Assembly (NCBI GenBank): GCA_050953505.1
Contig: JBMNMU010000001.1
Coordinates: forward strand, 930,001 to 994,000
Direction: 5' to 3'
From: JBMNMU01 sp050953505
Lineage (GTDB): Bacteria; Bacillota; Clostridia; Peptostreptococcales; Anaerovoracaceae
Length of the DNA: 64,000 nt
Below are positions 34,059 to 43,575 of the stretch, piece after piece (position 1 is the first letter of the stretch; every line of letters begins with the position of its first letter). The notes below the pieces were generated by a model. The model was not told the origin of the DNA. It searched no databases and saw only the letters and a list, made by a program, of their open reading frames with translations. Position numbers and translations under genes: made by a program.

Positions 34059-35681
34059 CTATTCATTCACATCCACCGTTAAGCCGGACTTAAATTCCAC
34101 GGTGAATTTATACTCATAGATTCTGATCTTCTCAATCAGACGCCGGACAAGCTGCTCGTCGTATTCGGTGAGGGCGGTGGATTGCTTCTTTAGGAATGTG
34201 CTCATATCAGCCATGCGCTTTTTGAGTTCATCACGGTTAGCACTTTCAAGCTGCATCTTTTGTTTCTGGTCACGCAGTCGGTGTATCTCATCACCGACTT
34301 TATCATATTCGGCATTGGAGGTGGCAAGCTTCAGTAGTTCCATTTGCAGTTCCTCAAGCCGCTTATCGATATCCGCTAAGGCCTTGTCGCTTTCACGATT
34401 TATGACGGTGGAGATGTTGTCTCGTAGAGTAGTGAGGAAAGAGTCTTTGTCACAAAGTGTTTGGTTGATAGCGGTGACCAGCACTTGCTCGATGGTGCTT
34501 TCAAGCACTGTGCGGGCATCGCAGAACAAGCCTGTATTTTCTAATCGACTGACACAGCGCCAGACGATGGATTTCTTGCCACGGTTGTTCCAATGAACCC
34601 TGCGGAACACTTCACTGCAGTTGCCGCAGATGACTATCTGTGCAAAACAGTGGTTGCTGCTGAAGGTTCTGGTTTTTCCGTTCGGGCTGGTATGGACAAT
34701 GCGGCGTCGGACAAGTTCCTCCTGCACCTGCATGAATACTTCATGCGGAATAATAGCTTCGTGGCTGTTTTCTACATAATATTGTGGAACGATACCGTTG
34801 TTCTTAACCCGCTTTTTTGTGAGAAAGTCTACGGTATATGTTTTCTGTAAAAGGGCGTCGCCGATGTACTTCTCATTTCGCAGGATCTGATTTATATTGC
34901 TGGTATGCCAACGTTCCCTGCCCGCACCGTTAAGGATACCGTCTGCTTCCAAACCGCGAGCGATTTTCAGCATACTGGCACCCTCAAGGTATTCTCGGTA
35001 AATGCGCTTGATGATTTCAGCTTCCTCGGGTACAACCACCAGGCGCTTGTCTTCATCCTTTGTATAACCGAGAAACCGAGCACAGTTGACTTGGATTTCA
35101 CCTTGCTGATAACGATACTGCAGACCCAGCTTTACGTTTTGGCTCAATGACTGGCTTTCCTGCTGGGCGAGGGATGCCATAATTGTGAGCAGGACTTCGC
35201 CCTTGGAATCCATGGTGTTTATATTTTCCTTCTCGAAATAAACGGGAATGTTTTTCTCCTTGAGCTGACGGATATATTTCAAACAGTCCAGTGTATTTCG
35301 GGCAAAACGGCTGATGGATTTTGTAATGATCATGTCGATATTACCGGCCATACACTCGTCAATCATGCGGTTGAATTCTTCGCGTTTCTTAGTATTGGTA
35401 CCGGAAATGCCGTCGTCCGCAAAAATCCCCGCCAGTACCCAGTCGGGATGACCTTGTATGTAGGTGGTATAATGTTCAATCTGCGTGTCATAACTGGTAG
35501 CCTGCTCATCGCTGTCTGTGGAAACACGGCAGTATGCCGCAACCCGGAGTTTGGGCTTTTCTTCGTCTGCACCTTTTCGTGCATGCTTCCTTGCAGGAAT
35601 CACGGTAACGCTTTTACTTACAATCCGCGGTATGGTGAAGAAGGTGCAATTATAAATAGCTGTCTTAATAAGTTTCCTCAA
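34059..35681 (-). CDS. Large serine recombinase
   Basis: 540-aa site-specific recombinase. The resolvase domain has YCRVSTDSDEQ (the nucleophile serine at about 55) and KSISRFARNTLD. A recombinase domain, a zinc ribbon (CGNCSEVFRR ... CVSRLENTGLFC), a coiled coil (DIDKRLEELQMELLKL) and a short C-terminal domain (YEYKFTVEFKSGLTVDV) follow. The start at 35681 is uncertain: the first 20 or so residues read antisense across a degraded gene, and relatives usually begin near VTVIPARK. No other element genes accompany it, so it is a lone recombinase left from a larger element. It converges on the fusion gene. Confidence 0.9.
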   Translation of the reverse strand: MRKLIKTAIYNCTFFTIPRIVSKSVTVIPARKHARKGADEEKPKLRVAAYCRVSTDSDEQATSYDTQIEHYTTYIQGHPDWVLAGIFADDGISGTNTKKREEFNRMIDECMAGNIDMIITKSISRFARNTLDCLKYIRQLKEKNIPVYFEKENINTMDSKGEVLLTIMASLAQQESQSLSQNVKLGLQYRYQQGEIQVNCARFLGYTKDEDKRLVVVPEEAEIIKRIYREYLEGASMLKIARGLEADGILNGAGRERWHTSNINQILRNEKYIGDALLQKTYTVDFLTKKRVKNNGIVPQYYVENSHEAIIPHEVFMQVQEELVRRRIVHTSPNGKTRTFSSNHCFAQIVICGNCSEVFRRVHWNNRGKKSIVWRCVSRLENTGLFCDARTVLESTIEQVLVTAINQTLCDKDSFLTTLRDNISTVINRESDKALADIDKRLEELQMELLKLATSNAEYDKVGDEIHRLRDQKQKMQLESANRDELKKRMADMSTFLKKQSTALTEYDEQLVRRLIEKIRIYEYKFTVEFKSGLTVDVNE

Positions 35682-36171
35682 AATGTGGACAGTGACATTA
35701 TTGCAATGAAAATTGCCTTGATTGATATGACGAACTCCACTAACCTAAATAAACACTTGAGCAAGATTTATTTGACAAGATTGATTGAAAAATAAAAAGC
35801 TGCAATTTTGACGAACGGGTGGCTAAGGGCGATATTTCTTTAGTTGGCGAATTGGCGAAGAATGAAATTAACCTTTTTTCATTCTTCAGCAAGTATTGCC
35901 TGTACCATAATTATTATGTTTACCAAAATGACGACTATGTAATATTCGATGGTGTCATGCAAAACAATGTAGGTCAGTTTCTTTCTCATTACGAGTATAA
36001 AGGCAAAATATACAAAGCATCACAAATCAAAAACTGTATTGAAAAATGCGCCAAACTTATGACTATGAGGGATATTTAGCGCTGATAGATTCAATCCTTG
36101 AGCGAAACAATATACACAACAAAGGTCGCCACAGAAAATTTGACTGGTTTGTGTGGTATAACAACCGATAG
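35650..36171 (+). pseudogene. Frameshifted hypothetical gene, 5' end lost at the recombinase junction
   Basis: Three overlapping frames read as one protein. Frame A ends at 35795 (KIALIDMTNSTNLNKHLSK...RLIEK). Frame B covers 35789-36079 (KSCNFDERVAKGDISLVGELAK...NLFSFFSKYCLYHNYYVY). Frame C covers 36046-36171 (TYDYEGYLALIDSILER...HRKFDWFVWYNNR, stop). Aligned, they resemble an uncharacterised family I cannot name, with two frameshifts. The 5' end merges into the divergent recombinase gene, so the gene was probably broken by integration. The left boundary is approximate. Frame C alone could still be translated as a 41-aa peptide from ATG 36046. Confidence 0.55.
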
Positions 36172-36202
36172 TCCAATGGGGCAACTATTAGGGGTGTGCA
36201 AA

Positions 36203-36240
36203 AGCGGTGCAAATTTTAACGATTTGATTTGAGCGGTGCA
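36203..36240. repeat. Pair of AGCGGTGCA direct repeats
   Basis: AGCGGTGCA occurs at 36203-36211 and 36232-36240, 29 bp apart, each followed by an AT-rich tail. The spacing matches that of the array at 30672, suggesting another degraded IS21-like end. Confidence 0.4.
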
Positions 36241-36299
36241 TTTTATCAATAGTTAGTGCCTTTGCCACCGGAGATGACAGGAATTAAACCCCATGTATC

Positions 36300-36393
36300 G
36301 ACTTGTTCCCCCGAACGGATAAAAACCATTGACCTGTTCCCTCGAACAGAACACCCCCATAAAAACCACTATTGACCTGTTCCCGAGAACGGA
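36300..36393. repeat. Three spaced palindromic repeats (GACCTGTTC-N3/4-GAAC)
   Basis: Units at 36300-36319, 36331-36350 and 36374-36393 share GACYTGTTCCC then GAACRGA, each with internal dyad symmetry (GTTC/GAAC). Spacing is 31 and 43 bp. They may be IS21-type transposase-binding repeats or a multi-site operator; no gene in the 36172-36685 interval explains them. Confidence 0.5.
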
Positions 36394-36553
36394 CAAAACG
36401 AAAAATACATACCAGACATCAACCTGATGCTCTCGTTCCATATTGAGTGTGTTTGCTTGATCGAGGCATTAAATGCTTAGCGGAGAAGAGCTTAAAGTTT
36501 AAGCCTTCATACATGAACAAAGAGAATGTATATATTCCTTTATACTCTTATAG

Positions 36554-36581
36554 GGCTCCGAGATTTCGGGGCTCTTTTTTT
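36554..36581 (+). terminator. Intrinsic terminator in intergenic region
   Basis: GGCTCCGA pairs with TCGGGGCT (two G-U pairs), followed by seven T residues. It faces the 3' end of the LctP gene and would stop plus-strand transcription from the repeat region. Confidence 0.7.
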
Positions 36582-36685
36582 GTGTTTTCTTTGTTAAATT
36601 ACAATTCGCAGCTATTTTTTCTCCCTCTTATTTAGCAGCATTTAGTCAGTATATAAAATTTCGTGTCCTTGCTTATATACTAGTA

Positions 36686-38293
36686 TCAAACCACAATGTG
36701 AAAAATAAACAAGAGCAATCCAAATAAAGCTGCAATTGATAATGCAAAAGGAATAATTCTTCTTAAAACTTTTCCTTCAGAGCCTAAAATTCCTGCTGTA
36801 GTTGTTCCTAGAACAATATTTCCTGGCGCAACGGCTGTTCCTATCCCACCACCAGCAGTTTGAGCCCCTAAGATTGCTGATGAATTTAATCCTATTATAT
36901 CGGCTGTTTTCATCTGAAAGCTTCCAAATAAAATATTTGATGACATATTACTTCCAGTCATAAATGATCCTAAGAGGCCGATAAATGGAGAAATTACTAC
37001 GTAATAGCGACCTAATACACTTGCCACCCCTTGAGCTAAAACCTCTGTTTGTCCTGTGCCTGACATAATTCTAGACATACATATTAATGAAACAACAGCA
37101 AAGCTTGATGGAAGGGCTTTTTTTATTGTTCTTATTAATACATTTTGTAATGATCCTTTTTTGATAAAATTTTTATTTATATAGTAGAAATATCCTAACA
37201 TAGCTGAAGCAAAGAGAAACATACTAGCATGAGTAAATGGTTTAATAGGTGCAAATTGAGTAGTCATTGGATTTATAATACCAAAGCCTGTTTTAGTTTC
37301 TATAAAGCTTGGACCATAGCTCAATTTGCTAAATAGTTCATTAATTGGGGGAATAAGAAGTACAATTAGGGTAATAAAAGTCATTAAATAGTAAGGCATA
37401 AATGCATCATGTATAGTCATAGAATCATTGGCATCTGTTTCACTTGCTTTTTCTTTTCTTACCATTATTTTACTTTCATTAATTTGCCAATTTTCTCTAT
37501 AAAGTGGACTTTTAGATAATAATATTAAAACAAATAAAGAAAGAGAGCTAGGTAAAAAAACCGCAAGGTCGGCATTGATTTGTGAAAAAATAATCTGGCC
37601 AGCACCTTGAGTAATAGATATAAAAATAATTGCAATTAAACCTTTTTTTAATCCCTTAGCTTTACCATAAAAAAAAGCAATAGCTCCACTAGAAATAATG
37701 TTTAAAATAAATAATAATACACTGGCATAGATTGCGATAGAATTAATAGTTCCCACATCTGTAATGCCTGTTTGCATAATCATAGAGTGCCAGGCTATAG
37801 CTAAAGTTCCAAAGGTCCCTGCCCAACTATGCCCAATTAGCGGTATTATTACAGCCCATATAGGAGAGACACCTATTCCTATAAGGAGGGGGGCAGTTAC
37901 TAAAACAGGCACTCCAAATCCAGTTACACCCTGCAAAAAACTAGCGAATACGATGCCTATTCCCATAATTCTTAATAATTCATTAGGAGCAAGCTTCTCA
38001 AAGGTTTTATTTAACACATTAAAAGATTTTGATTCATTGCTAACCTCGTATAATAGGATAGCTGTTAAAATTATAAGTATAATGCTGAGAGAGCTCCACA
38101 AGGCTTTTAAGATTTCAATTATGATAACTGTAAAATTTGCTTTGAAAAATATGAAGCTGATAAGAGTTGTTACACCTAAAGTCAAAGGTGCTGCCTTTGA
38201 AGCCCCCCATTGAAGCTTAACCATTAGTACAAGTAGAAGTAAAATAGGAAAAATGGCTAATAGCCAATATAAAAAATTTATAGGTAAATTCAT
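36686..38293 (-). CDS. LctP/LutP-family carboxylate permease
   Basis: Multi-pass inner-membrane transporter of the L-lactate permease family, 535 aa with roughly 12-14 hydrophobic helices. Family motifs visible are FASFLQGVTGFGVPVLVTAPLL, HSWAGTFGTLAIAW and, near the C-terminus, SRIMSGTGQTEVLAQG, GSFMTGSNMSSNILFGSFQ and GAQTAGGGIGTAVAPGNIVLG. Members import lactate or glycolate with protons. It is divergent from the PTS-IIC/fdrA operon, 304 bp apart. In this context the substrate may instead be a ureide-derived acid such as oxamate, oxalurate or glyoxylate; that is a guess. No lactate-oxidising genes lie nearby. Confidence 0.9.
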   Translation of the reverse strand: MNLPINFLYWLLAIFPILLLLVLMVKLQWGASKAAPLTLGVTTLISFIFFKANFTVIIIEILKALWSSLSIILIILTAILLYEVSNESKSFNVLNKTFEKLAPNELLRIMGIGIVFASFLQGVTGFGVPVLVTAPLLIGIGVSPIWAVIIPLIGHSWAGTFGTLAIAWHSMIMQTGITDVGTINSIAIYASVLLFILNIISSGAIAFFYGKAKGLKKGLIAIIFISITQGAGQIIFSQINADLAVFLPSSLSLFVLILLSKSPLYRENWQINESKIMVRKEKASETDANDSMTIHDAFMPYYLMTFITLIVLLIPPINELFSKLSYGPSFIETKTGFGIINPMTTQFAPIKPFTHASMFLFASAMLGYFYYINKNFIKKGSLQNVLIRTIKKALPSSFAVVSLICMSRIMSGTGQTEVLAQGVASVLGRYYVVISPFIGLLGSFMTGSNMSSNILFGSFQMKTADIIGLNSSAILGAQTAGGGIGTAVAPGNIVLGTTTAGILGSEGKVLRRIIPFALSIAALFGLLLFIFHIVV

Positions 38294-38597
38294 TTAATGC
38301 CGCCTTTCATAAAAACCCATATTAAAAAAACAAAATAAAAATATTACTCATGCTTCTATTATTCTAAAATTTGAATTAATTTATAACAAATTATATGTGG
38401 ATAAATTAAACACAAATTCCATATCTATTGTAAATAATCATAGTGAATCAGAGAAATCACAGGAAATGCATGGAAATTCACCATAATAATTAAGCAGAGT
38501 GTTAGAAAAACACTCGTATATTTTAATTACTAAAAGTAGATAATAACTTAAATAAAGATACAATTTGAAAAATATTTAATTATGGGAGAATCAAAAC
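38294..38597. promoter_or_regulatory. Divergent promoter region with hairpin/operator
   Basis: AT-rich DNA between lctP and the PTS-IIC-like gene. It contains the inverted repeat GAGTGTT (38497-38503) and AACACTC (38509-38515) separated by 5 bp, about 80 bp before the plus-strand start. It may be an operator shared by the two divergent units; no regulator gene is adjacent. Confidence 0.5.
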
Positions 38598-39647
38598 ATG
38601 GAAAACAAAAAAAGCCAAAGTAAATTTAAAGCATTCCTTGATAAAAAGAATATCGAAATAAGTTTTCAAAGGTATTTAATAGATGCACTGTCTTATATGG
38701 CTCTGGGATTATTTGCTACTCTTATCACAGGTGTCATCTTTGAGACTGTTGGTGGGAGATTAAATATTCCATATTTGGTAGACGTGCTTGCTCCTAGTGC
38801 GAAAGGTGTTGCGGGTCCAGGTATAGCAGTTGCCGTGGCTTTAGGATTGAAATCTCCACCACTTGTTTTATTTGCTTCTGTTATAAACGGAGTTATTGGA
38901 TATGAACTGGGTGGACCTGTAGGTGCTTTTCTAGCAGCAGTAGTAGGTGCTGAATTTGGTAAATTAGTTTCGAAGGAAACACCAATTGATATTGTTGTAA
39001 CTCCTGCTGTAACGGCTATTTTTGGATCTGTAGTAGGATATTTAGTAGGTCCAGGGATAAATCAATTTATGATTGCTTTAGGTCAAGTTATTAATAGTGC
39101 TACTGAGCTACAACCAATACCAATGGGGATTGTAGTAGCTGCTATTATGGGCATTACCTTAACGCTGCCTATTAGTAGTACAGCCATTGCTATAATGATA
39201 GCTATTGCTGGGCCTGCTTCAGGAGCTGCCGTTGTAGGGGGATGTGCTCATACTGTAGGGTTTGGTATACAAAGCTTAAGAGAAAATGGCTGGGGAGGAT
39301 TTGTGACACAAGCATTAGGCTCTCCTATGATCCAAATAGGAAACATAGTAAAGAAACCTATATTAATGCTACCACCAACAATTACTGCTATGATTCTAGG
39401 GCCTCTTGTAACTACAGTCTTTAGAATGGAAAGTATATCGGCGGCGGCTGGTACTGGTACATCGGGACTTGTTGCTCCATTAGGGGCATTGGCAGCTATG
39501 TCAGAGGCTGGATATCCTTCAGGAGAAATTTGGATAAAAATTATTATATTTTGCTTCATAGCTCCAGCAATATTAACTTGGATTATTTCTGAAATATTTA
39601 GAAAGCTCGGTTGGATTAAGCTTGGAGACCTTAAATTGGATCTTTAA
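38598..39647 (+). CDS. PTS EIIC-like permease (PTS_EIIC_2 type), no EIIA/EIIB
   Basis: 349-aa membrane protein with about 8-10 glycine- and alanine-rich helices. It resembles the PTS_EIIC_2 family of stand-alone transporter-like proteins (LIDALSYMALGLFATLITGVIFETVG, PGIAVAVALGLKSPPLVLFASVING, PLGALAAMSEAGYPS). No phosphotransfer domains or genes are present, so sugar phosphorylation is unlikely. It leads the fdrA-ylbE-ylbF-arcC genes by 26 bp, suggesting it transports the ureide or a product of that pathway. The family call is good; the substrate is unknown. Confidence 0.8.
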   Translation: MENKKSQSKFKAFLDKKNIEISFQRYLIDALSYMALGLFATLITGVIFETVGGRLNIPYLVDVLAPSAKGVAGPGIAVAVALGLKSPPLVLFASVINGVIGYELGGPVGAFLAAVVGAEFGKLVSKETPIDIVVTPAVTAIFGSVVGYLVGPGINQFMIALGQVINSATELQPIPMGIVVAAIMGITLTLPISSTAIAIMIAIAGPASGAAVVGGCAHTVGFGIQSLRENGWGGFVTQALGSPMIQIGNIVKKPILMLPPTITAMILGPLVTTVFRMESISAAAGTGTSGLVAPLGALAAMSEAGYPSGEIWIKIIIFCFIAPAILTWIISEIFRKLGWIKLGDLKLDL

Positions 39648-39673
39648 ACAATTAATTTTAGGAGAGTGATCGT

Positions 39674-41389
39674 ATGATTTATGGGCTAATAAAGAAAAAT
39701 ACCTATCAGGATTCCGTAAACTTGATGCTTCTAAGTAGTAAGCTTTCAGACTTAGAAGGGGTTAACAGAGTATCTATTATGATGGGAACACCTGCAAATA
39801 AGAAGATATTTGAAAACACAGGAATGTATTCTAAAGAATTTGAAGATGCTAGTCCAAATGATATTTGTATAGCAGTAGACACTGACAAAGAAGAGTTAGT
39901 TGATCATGTTGCAGAAGAATTAAATACATTTATTAAAGAGTTATCAGTTAAATCTGGAGGAATAAATCTGATTACAACTAGAACATTAGACGGTGCATTT
40001 AATAACTTACCAGATGCTAACTTGGCTTTAATATCTCTTCCTGGAGAATATGTTTATAACGAAGTTAATCGTTTATTAGATAAAAATATAAATACATTCA
40101 TATTTAGTGATAACGTGTCTGTAGAGGATGAAAGAAAGCTTAAAGAAAAAGCCCATAGCAAAGGACTATTAGTAATGGGACCAGATTGTGGTACTGGAAT
40201 TATATCTAATATACCTTTAGCATTTGCTAATGTTATTCCTAAAGGGAATATCGGAATCGTAGGGGCATCCGGTACAGGTATCCAAGAGGTTACATCTATA
40301 ATAGGTCGAAATGGTGGAGGAATATCCCACGCTATTGGAATTGGTGGTAGGGATTTATCTGAAGAGATAGGTGGAATCTCGGCCATAGACGCACTTGAAC
40401 TTTTAAATAAAGATGAAGACACAGATGTAATCGTGTTTATTTCTAAACCACCGGCAGCTACAGTAAAAAATAAGGTGGTTGAAAAGTTTAGAGCAATGAA
40501 TAAAAAGGTAGTAGCAATATTCTTAGGTGATAAACCTGAGACTCAAGAAGAGAATGTAAAGTATGTTTGGACATTAGAAGAAGCAGCCTATCATGCTTTA
40601 ATGATTTCTAAAACAGCTGTTAACTATAAAAAGAATATAGAAAAAATTATTGAAAAACTAGATGTAATAAAAAATAATTCTAAAGAACGAAAACTTCATG
40701 GATACTATGGTGGAGGTACCTTAGCGGGAGAAGCGGCAATATTATTGAGAGACCATTTTAATATTAAAGATAGTGGTACAAAAGAAGGATATATGTTCAA
40801 TTTTGAAGGACACGAAATTATCGACTTTGGTGATGATAAGTATACTAAGGGAAGACCGCATCCTATGATTGATCCAGGAACAAGAATTGATGCTATTAGT
40901 AAGCTAATGGATAGAGATGATGTAGCTGTTGTATTGTTTGATAATGTATTAGGCTATGGATCAAATACAGATATGGCTGAATCATTAGCACCTTCAATTA
41001 AAAAGGTTATAAAACATAAAAAAGCTCAAAATAAAGAAATAGTATTTATTGCTTCTGTATGTGGAACTGAGTCAGATATACAAACATATAGTTCCCAAGT
41101 TAAAAAGCTAGAAGATGCAGGTGTGTTAGTTTTAAAAACAAATGCTGAAGCAGTATTTACAGCTATTGAAGCTCTTAAATATATTGAGTCAAACACTAAA
41201 ACAGATTTATCAAATATAGAAAAAGAAACATTATTAAATAGCGAACTTAAAGTAATAAATATAGGACTTGAAAGCTTTGCAGATACAATTTTAAAACATG
41301 AGGGGAAAGTGGTTCAATATAACTGGGCCCCAATAGCAGGTGGAGATAAGAAGATACAAAGTTTACTAGATAAATTAAATTCTTTATAG
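39674..41389 (+). CDS. fdrA: FdrA/AllF, oxamate carbamoyltransferase subunit
   Basis: 571-aa protein of the succinyl-CoA ligase-like fold. It has an N-terminal family region, a Rossmann part with DCGTGIISNIPLAFAN and the nucleotide-binding GIVGASGTGIQEV, and a ligase-like second half (GYYGGGTLAGEAAILL ... IDFGDDKYTKGRPHPMIDP). In E. coli the fdrA-ylbE-ylbF set is associated with oxamate carbamoyltransferase, which splits oxalurate with phosphate to oxamate and carbamoyl phosphate. The same three genes plus carbamate kinase are contiguous here. No sign of damage. It starts at ATG 39674 behind GGAGAG. Confidence 0.88.
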   Translation: MIYGLIKKNTYQDSVNLMLLSSKLSDLEGVNRVSIMMGTPANKKIFENTGMYSKEFEDASPNDICIAVDTDKEELVDHVAEELNTFIKELSVKSGGINLITTRTLDGAFNNLPDANLALISLPGEYVYNEVNRLLDKNINTFIFSDNVSVEDERKLKEKAHSKGLLVMGPDCGTGIISNIPLAFANVIPKGNIGIVGASGTGIQEVTSIIGRNGGGISHAIGIGGRDLSEEIGGISAIDALELLNKDEDTDVIVFISKPPAATVKNKVVEKFRAMNKKVVAIFLGDKPETQEENVKYVWTLEEAAYHALMISKTAVNYKKNIEKIIEKLDVIKNNSKERKLHGYYGGGTLAGEAAILLRDHFNIKDSGTKEGYMFNFEGHEIIDFGDDKYTKGRPHPMIDPGTRIDAISKLMDRDDVAVVLFDNVLGYGSNTDMAESLAPSIKKVIKHKKAQNKEIVFIASVCGTESDIQTYSSQVKKLEDAGVLVLKTNAEAVFTAIEALKYIESNTKTDLSNIEKETLLNSELKVINIGLESFADTILKHEGKVVQYNWAPIAGGDKKIQSLLDKLNSL

Positions 41390-41401
41390 GAGGAGAAATA
41401 C

Positions 41402-42664
41402 ATGAAATATAACAGTATTGATGAAGCTAATAAAGCAGTTATCGAAAAAATTGTTTCTGCACAGCCGTTTTTAATTGACGTCGTGCCGGCAAAAAGTGTC
41501 ATAAAGGAGTTAAATGGTAAAGTATTACTTCATGCAGGACCTCCAATTAAATGGGAGCAAATGACTGAGCCTATGAAAGGTTCTTGCTATGGAGCAGCTA
41601 TATTTGAAGGCTGGGCAGCTAACGAAGAAGAAGCAGATAAGATGCTTTCAACTGGTGAAATAGAATTTATTCCATGCCACCATGTAGATGCAGTAGGACC
41701 AATGGGTGGCATAACATCTGCTAATATGGCTGTATTAGTTGTAGAAAATAAAGATGGTGGAAATAGGGCGTACTGTACGATGAACGAAGGTATCGGTAAA
41801 GTACTAAGATTTGGTGCTTACAGTGAGGAGGTTGTTAATAGACTCCATTGGATGAAGGATGTTTTAGGGCCAACTTTATCAAAAGCTCTTAAATTTACAG
41901 ATGGTGGTATGAATCTAAATGTTTTAGTAGCTAAAGCAATAACAATGGGAGATGAGTTCCACCAACGAAATATTGCAGCTTCTGCTTTATTTATGAAAGA
42001 TATTATGCCATTTATATTAAAAACAGATATAAACGAAAAAGATTTAGCAGATGTAACTAAGTTTTTAGCAGATACAGATCAATTCTTCTTGAATATTGCT
42101 ATGGCTTTCAGCAAAGCAGTAATGGACTCTGCAAGAACTATTGAAGAAGGAACTATTGTAACCGCCATGACTAGAAATGGTTATGAATATGCAATAAGAG
42201 TATCTGGAATGGGAGACCAATGGTTTACTGCTCCTGTCAACACTCCAGAGGGACTTTTCTTTACAGGCTACTCACAAGAAGATGCTAACTCAGATATTGG
42301 AGATAGTGCTATTACAGAGGCCTTCGGTGTAGGGGGTATGGCAATGATAGCAGCACCTGGGGTAACAAGATTCGTAGGTGCGGGTGGCTTTGACGCAGCA
42401 CAAAATATCAGTAATGAAATGAAGGAAATTTGTATAGACCACAATCCTAATTTTACAATTCCAACCTGGGACTTTAAAGGAAGTTGTCTTGGTATTGATA
42501 TACGAAAGGTTGTAGAAACTGGAATTACACCTCTCATAAATACAGGAATTGCTCATAAAAAAGCTGGTGTTGGACAAGTAGGTGCAGGTACAGTTAGAGC
42601 TCCTCTTGAATGTTTTACTAAAGCATTAGAAGCATTGGTTGAAAAGTATACAAGTCAAAATTAA
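41402..42664 (+). CDS. ylbE: DUF1116 protein YlbE/AllG, oxamate carbamoyltransferase subunit
   Basis: 420-aa soluble protein starting 12 bp after fdrA behind AGGAGG. Typical family stretches are CHHVDAVGPMGGITSANMAVLV, NEGIGKVLRFGAYSEEV, VTAMTRNGYEYAIRVSGMGDQWFTAP and TGIAHKKAGVGQVGAGTVRAPL. DUF1116 proteins always travel with FdrA-like partners, and the E. coli homologue is assigned to oxamate carbamoyltransferase. The catalytic residues are not established to my knowledge, so the role rests on family and neighbours. Confidence 0.88.
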   Translation: MKYNSIDEANKAVIEKIVSAQPFLIDVVPAKSVIKELNGKVLLHAGPPIKWEQMTEPMKGSCYGAAIFEGWAANEEEADKMLSTGEIEFIPCHHVDAVGPMGGITSANMAVLVVENKDGGNRAYCTMNEGIGKVLRFGAYSEEVVNRLHWMKDVLGPTLSKALKFTDGGMNLNVLVAKAITMGDEFHQRNIAASALFMKDIMPFILKTDINEKDLADVTKFLADTDQFFLNIAMAFSKAVMDSARTIEEGTIVTAMTRNGYEYAIRVSGMGDQWFTAPVNTPEGLFFTGYSQEDANSDIGDSAITEAFGVGGMAMIAAPGVTRFVGAGGFDAAQNISNEMKEICIDHNPNFTIPTWDFKGSCLGIDIRKVVETGITPLINTGIAHKKAGVGQVGAGTVRAPLECFTKALEALVEKYTSQN

Positions 42665-42666
42665 TT

Positions 42667-43575
42667 ATGATTAAACCATTGTATTTAAGTGAAGAAATTT
42701 TCGAGCTCATTTCTCTGGGTTCGGAGATTTCTTTACATAGTATGTTTAGCAATAGTATAAACCTGAGATTCAATGGTAGGATTCTTAACATTAGTAACGA
42801 CGGACGCATTTTGCCTCCCTATGGAATTATACTTGCAAATAGTGACTTTATTATTTTAAAGGGTAAATTAGACAAAAAGGATATACATTACACTATCAGT
42901 AATATCCAGATATCTATTGATGATTTAAAACTAGACCTAGGGGGCGCAAGGATAAAATACTATTCTAAGATCTGTAAGAGTAATCAAGTTAATCGTGAAG
43001 TTTCACGGCATACTATAAAAAGCTTGATGGATCGGGTAAAGGATACTGGGAAGAAAAATGGATTTGGCATTGATAACCAATCAATCTTAAATATTCAGAT
43101 GAAAACAGGTAATTGTATAATTAAAAATCTCGGTGAGGTATGGGGCTCGGAGTTCATTGAAAAATTAGATTTACTAGCTAAATTCTTTATCCATGGAGAA
43201 GACAGTGAAATTTTAAAATATTTTATTGGAAGAGGAAAGGGTCTTACTCCTTCAGGGGATGACTTTCTTGTTGGCATGTTAAGTGTTTTCTCTTCCCGAG
43301 GTATCTTCAGAGATAGTGCGTTAGTAGTCAAAAATTTCCTAACACAAAATGAAGGAAAATATACAAACGACATTAGCCAACAATTTTTAATTTTGGCTAC
43401 AGAAGAAAAGTTTAGTATGAATATTATTTTTCTAGTGGATTCGCTGAATAGAGGCGTACTGAATGAGGAGACTATAAACAATGTACTTAATTTTGGGGAA
43501 ACATCAGGAGTGGATATCATATTAGGAATGATTTTTGCCTATAAAATAATAGATAGGAGCAGTACAAATGAGTAA
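42667..43575 (+). CDS. ylbF: DUF2877 protein YlbF/AllH, oxamate carbamoyltransferase subunit
   Basis: 302 aa, beginning 2 bp after ylbE and overlapping arcC by 8 bp, so tightly coupled to both. The signature segment is GRGKGLTPSGDDFLVGMLSVF, with a second family motif GETSGVDIILGM near the C-terminus. It completes the fdrA-ylbE-ylbF trio. The N-terminal 150 residues are less conserved and lysine-rich. Function is inferred from the E. coli allFGH assignment. Confidence 0.85.
   Translation: MIKPLYLSEEIFELISLGSEISLHSMFSNSINLRFNGRILNISNDGRILPPYGIILANSDFIILKGKLDKKDIHYTISNIQISIDDLKLDLGGARIKYYSKICKSNQVNREVSRHTIKSLMDRVKDTGKKNGFGIDNQSILNIQMKTGNCIIKNLGEVWGSEFIEKLDLLAKFFIHGEDSEILKYFIGRGKGLTPSGDDFLVGMLSVFSSRGIFRDSALVVKNFLTQNEGKYTNDISQQFLILATEEKFSMNIIFLVDSLNRGVLNEETINNVLNFGETSGVDIILGMIFAYKIIDRSSTNE

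Noticed and set aside
34168..34596. 142-aa plus-strand frame opposite the large serine recombinase
   Set aside because: Serine/arginine-rich antisense shadow of the recombinase coiled-coil region.
36447..36635. 62-aa plus-strand frame in the intergenic region before lctP
   Set aside because: It crosses the terminator at 36554-36581, has no ribosome site and its composition looks non-coding.
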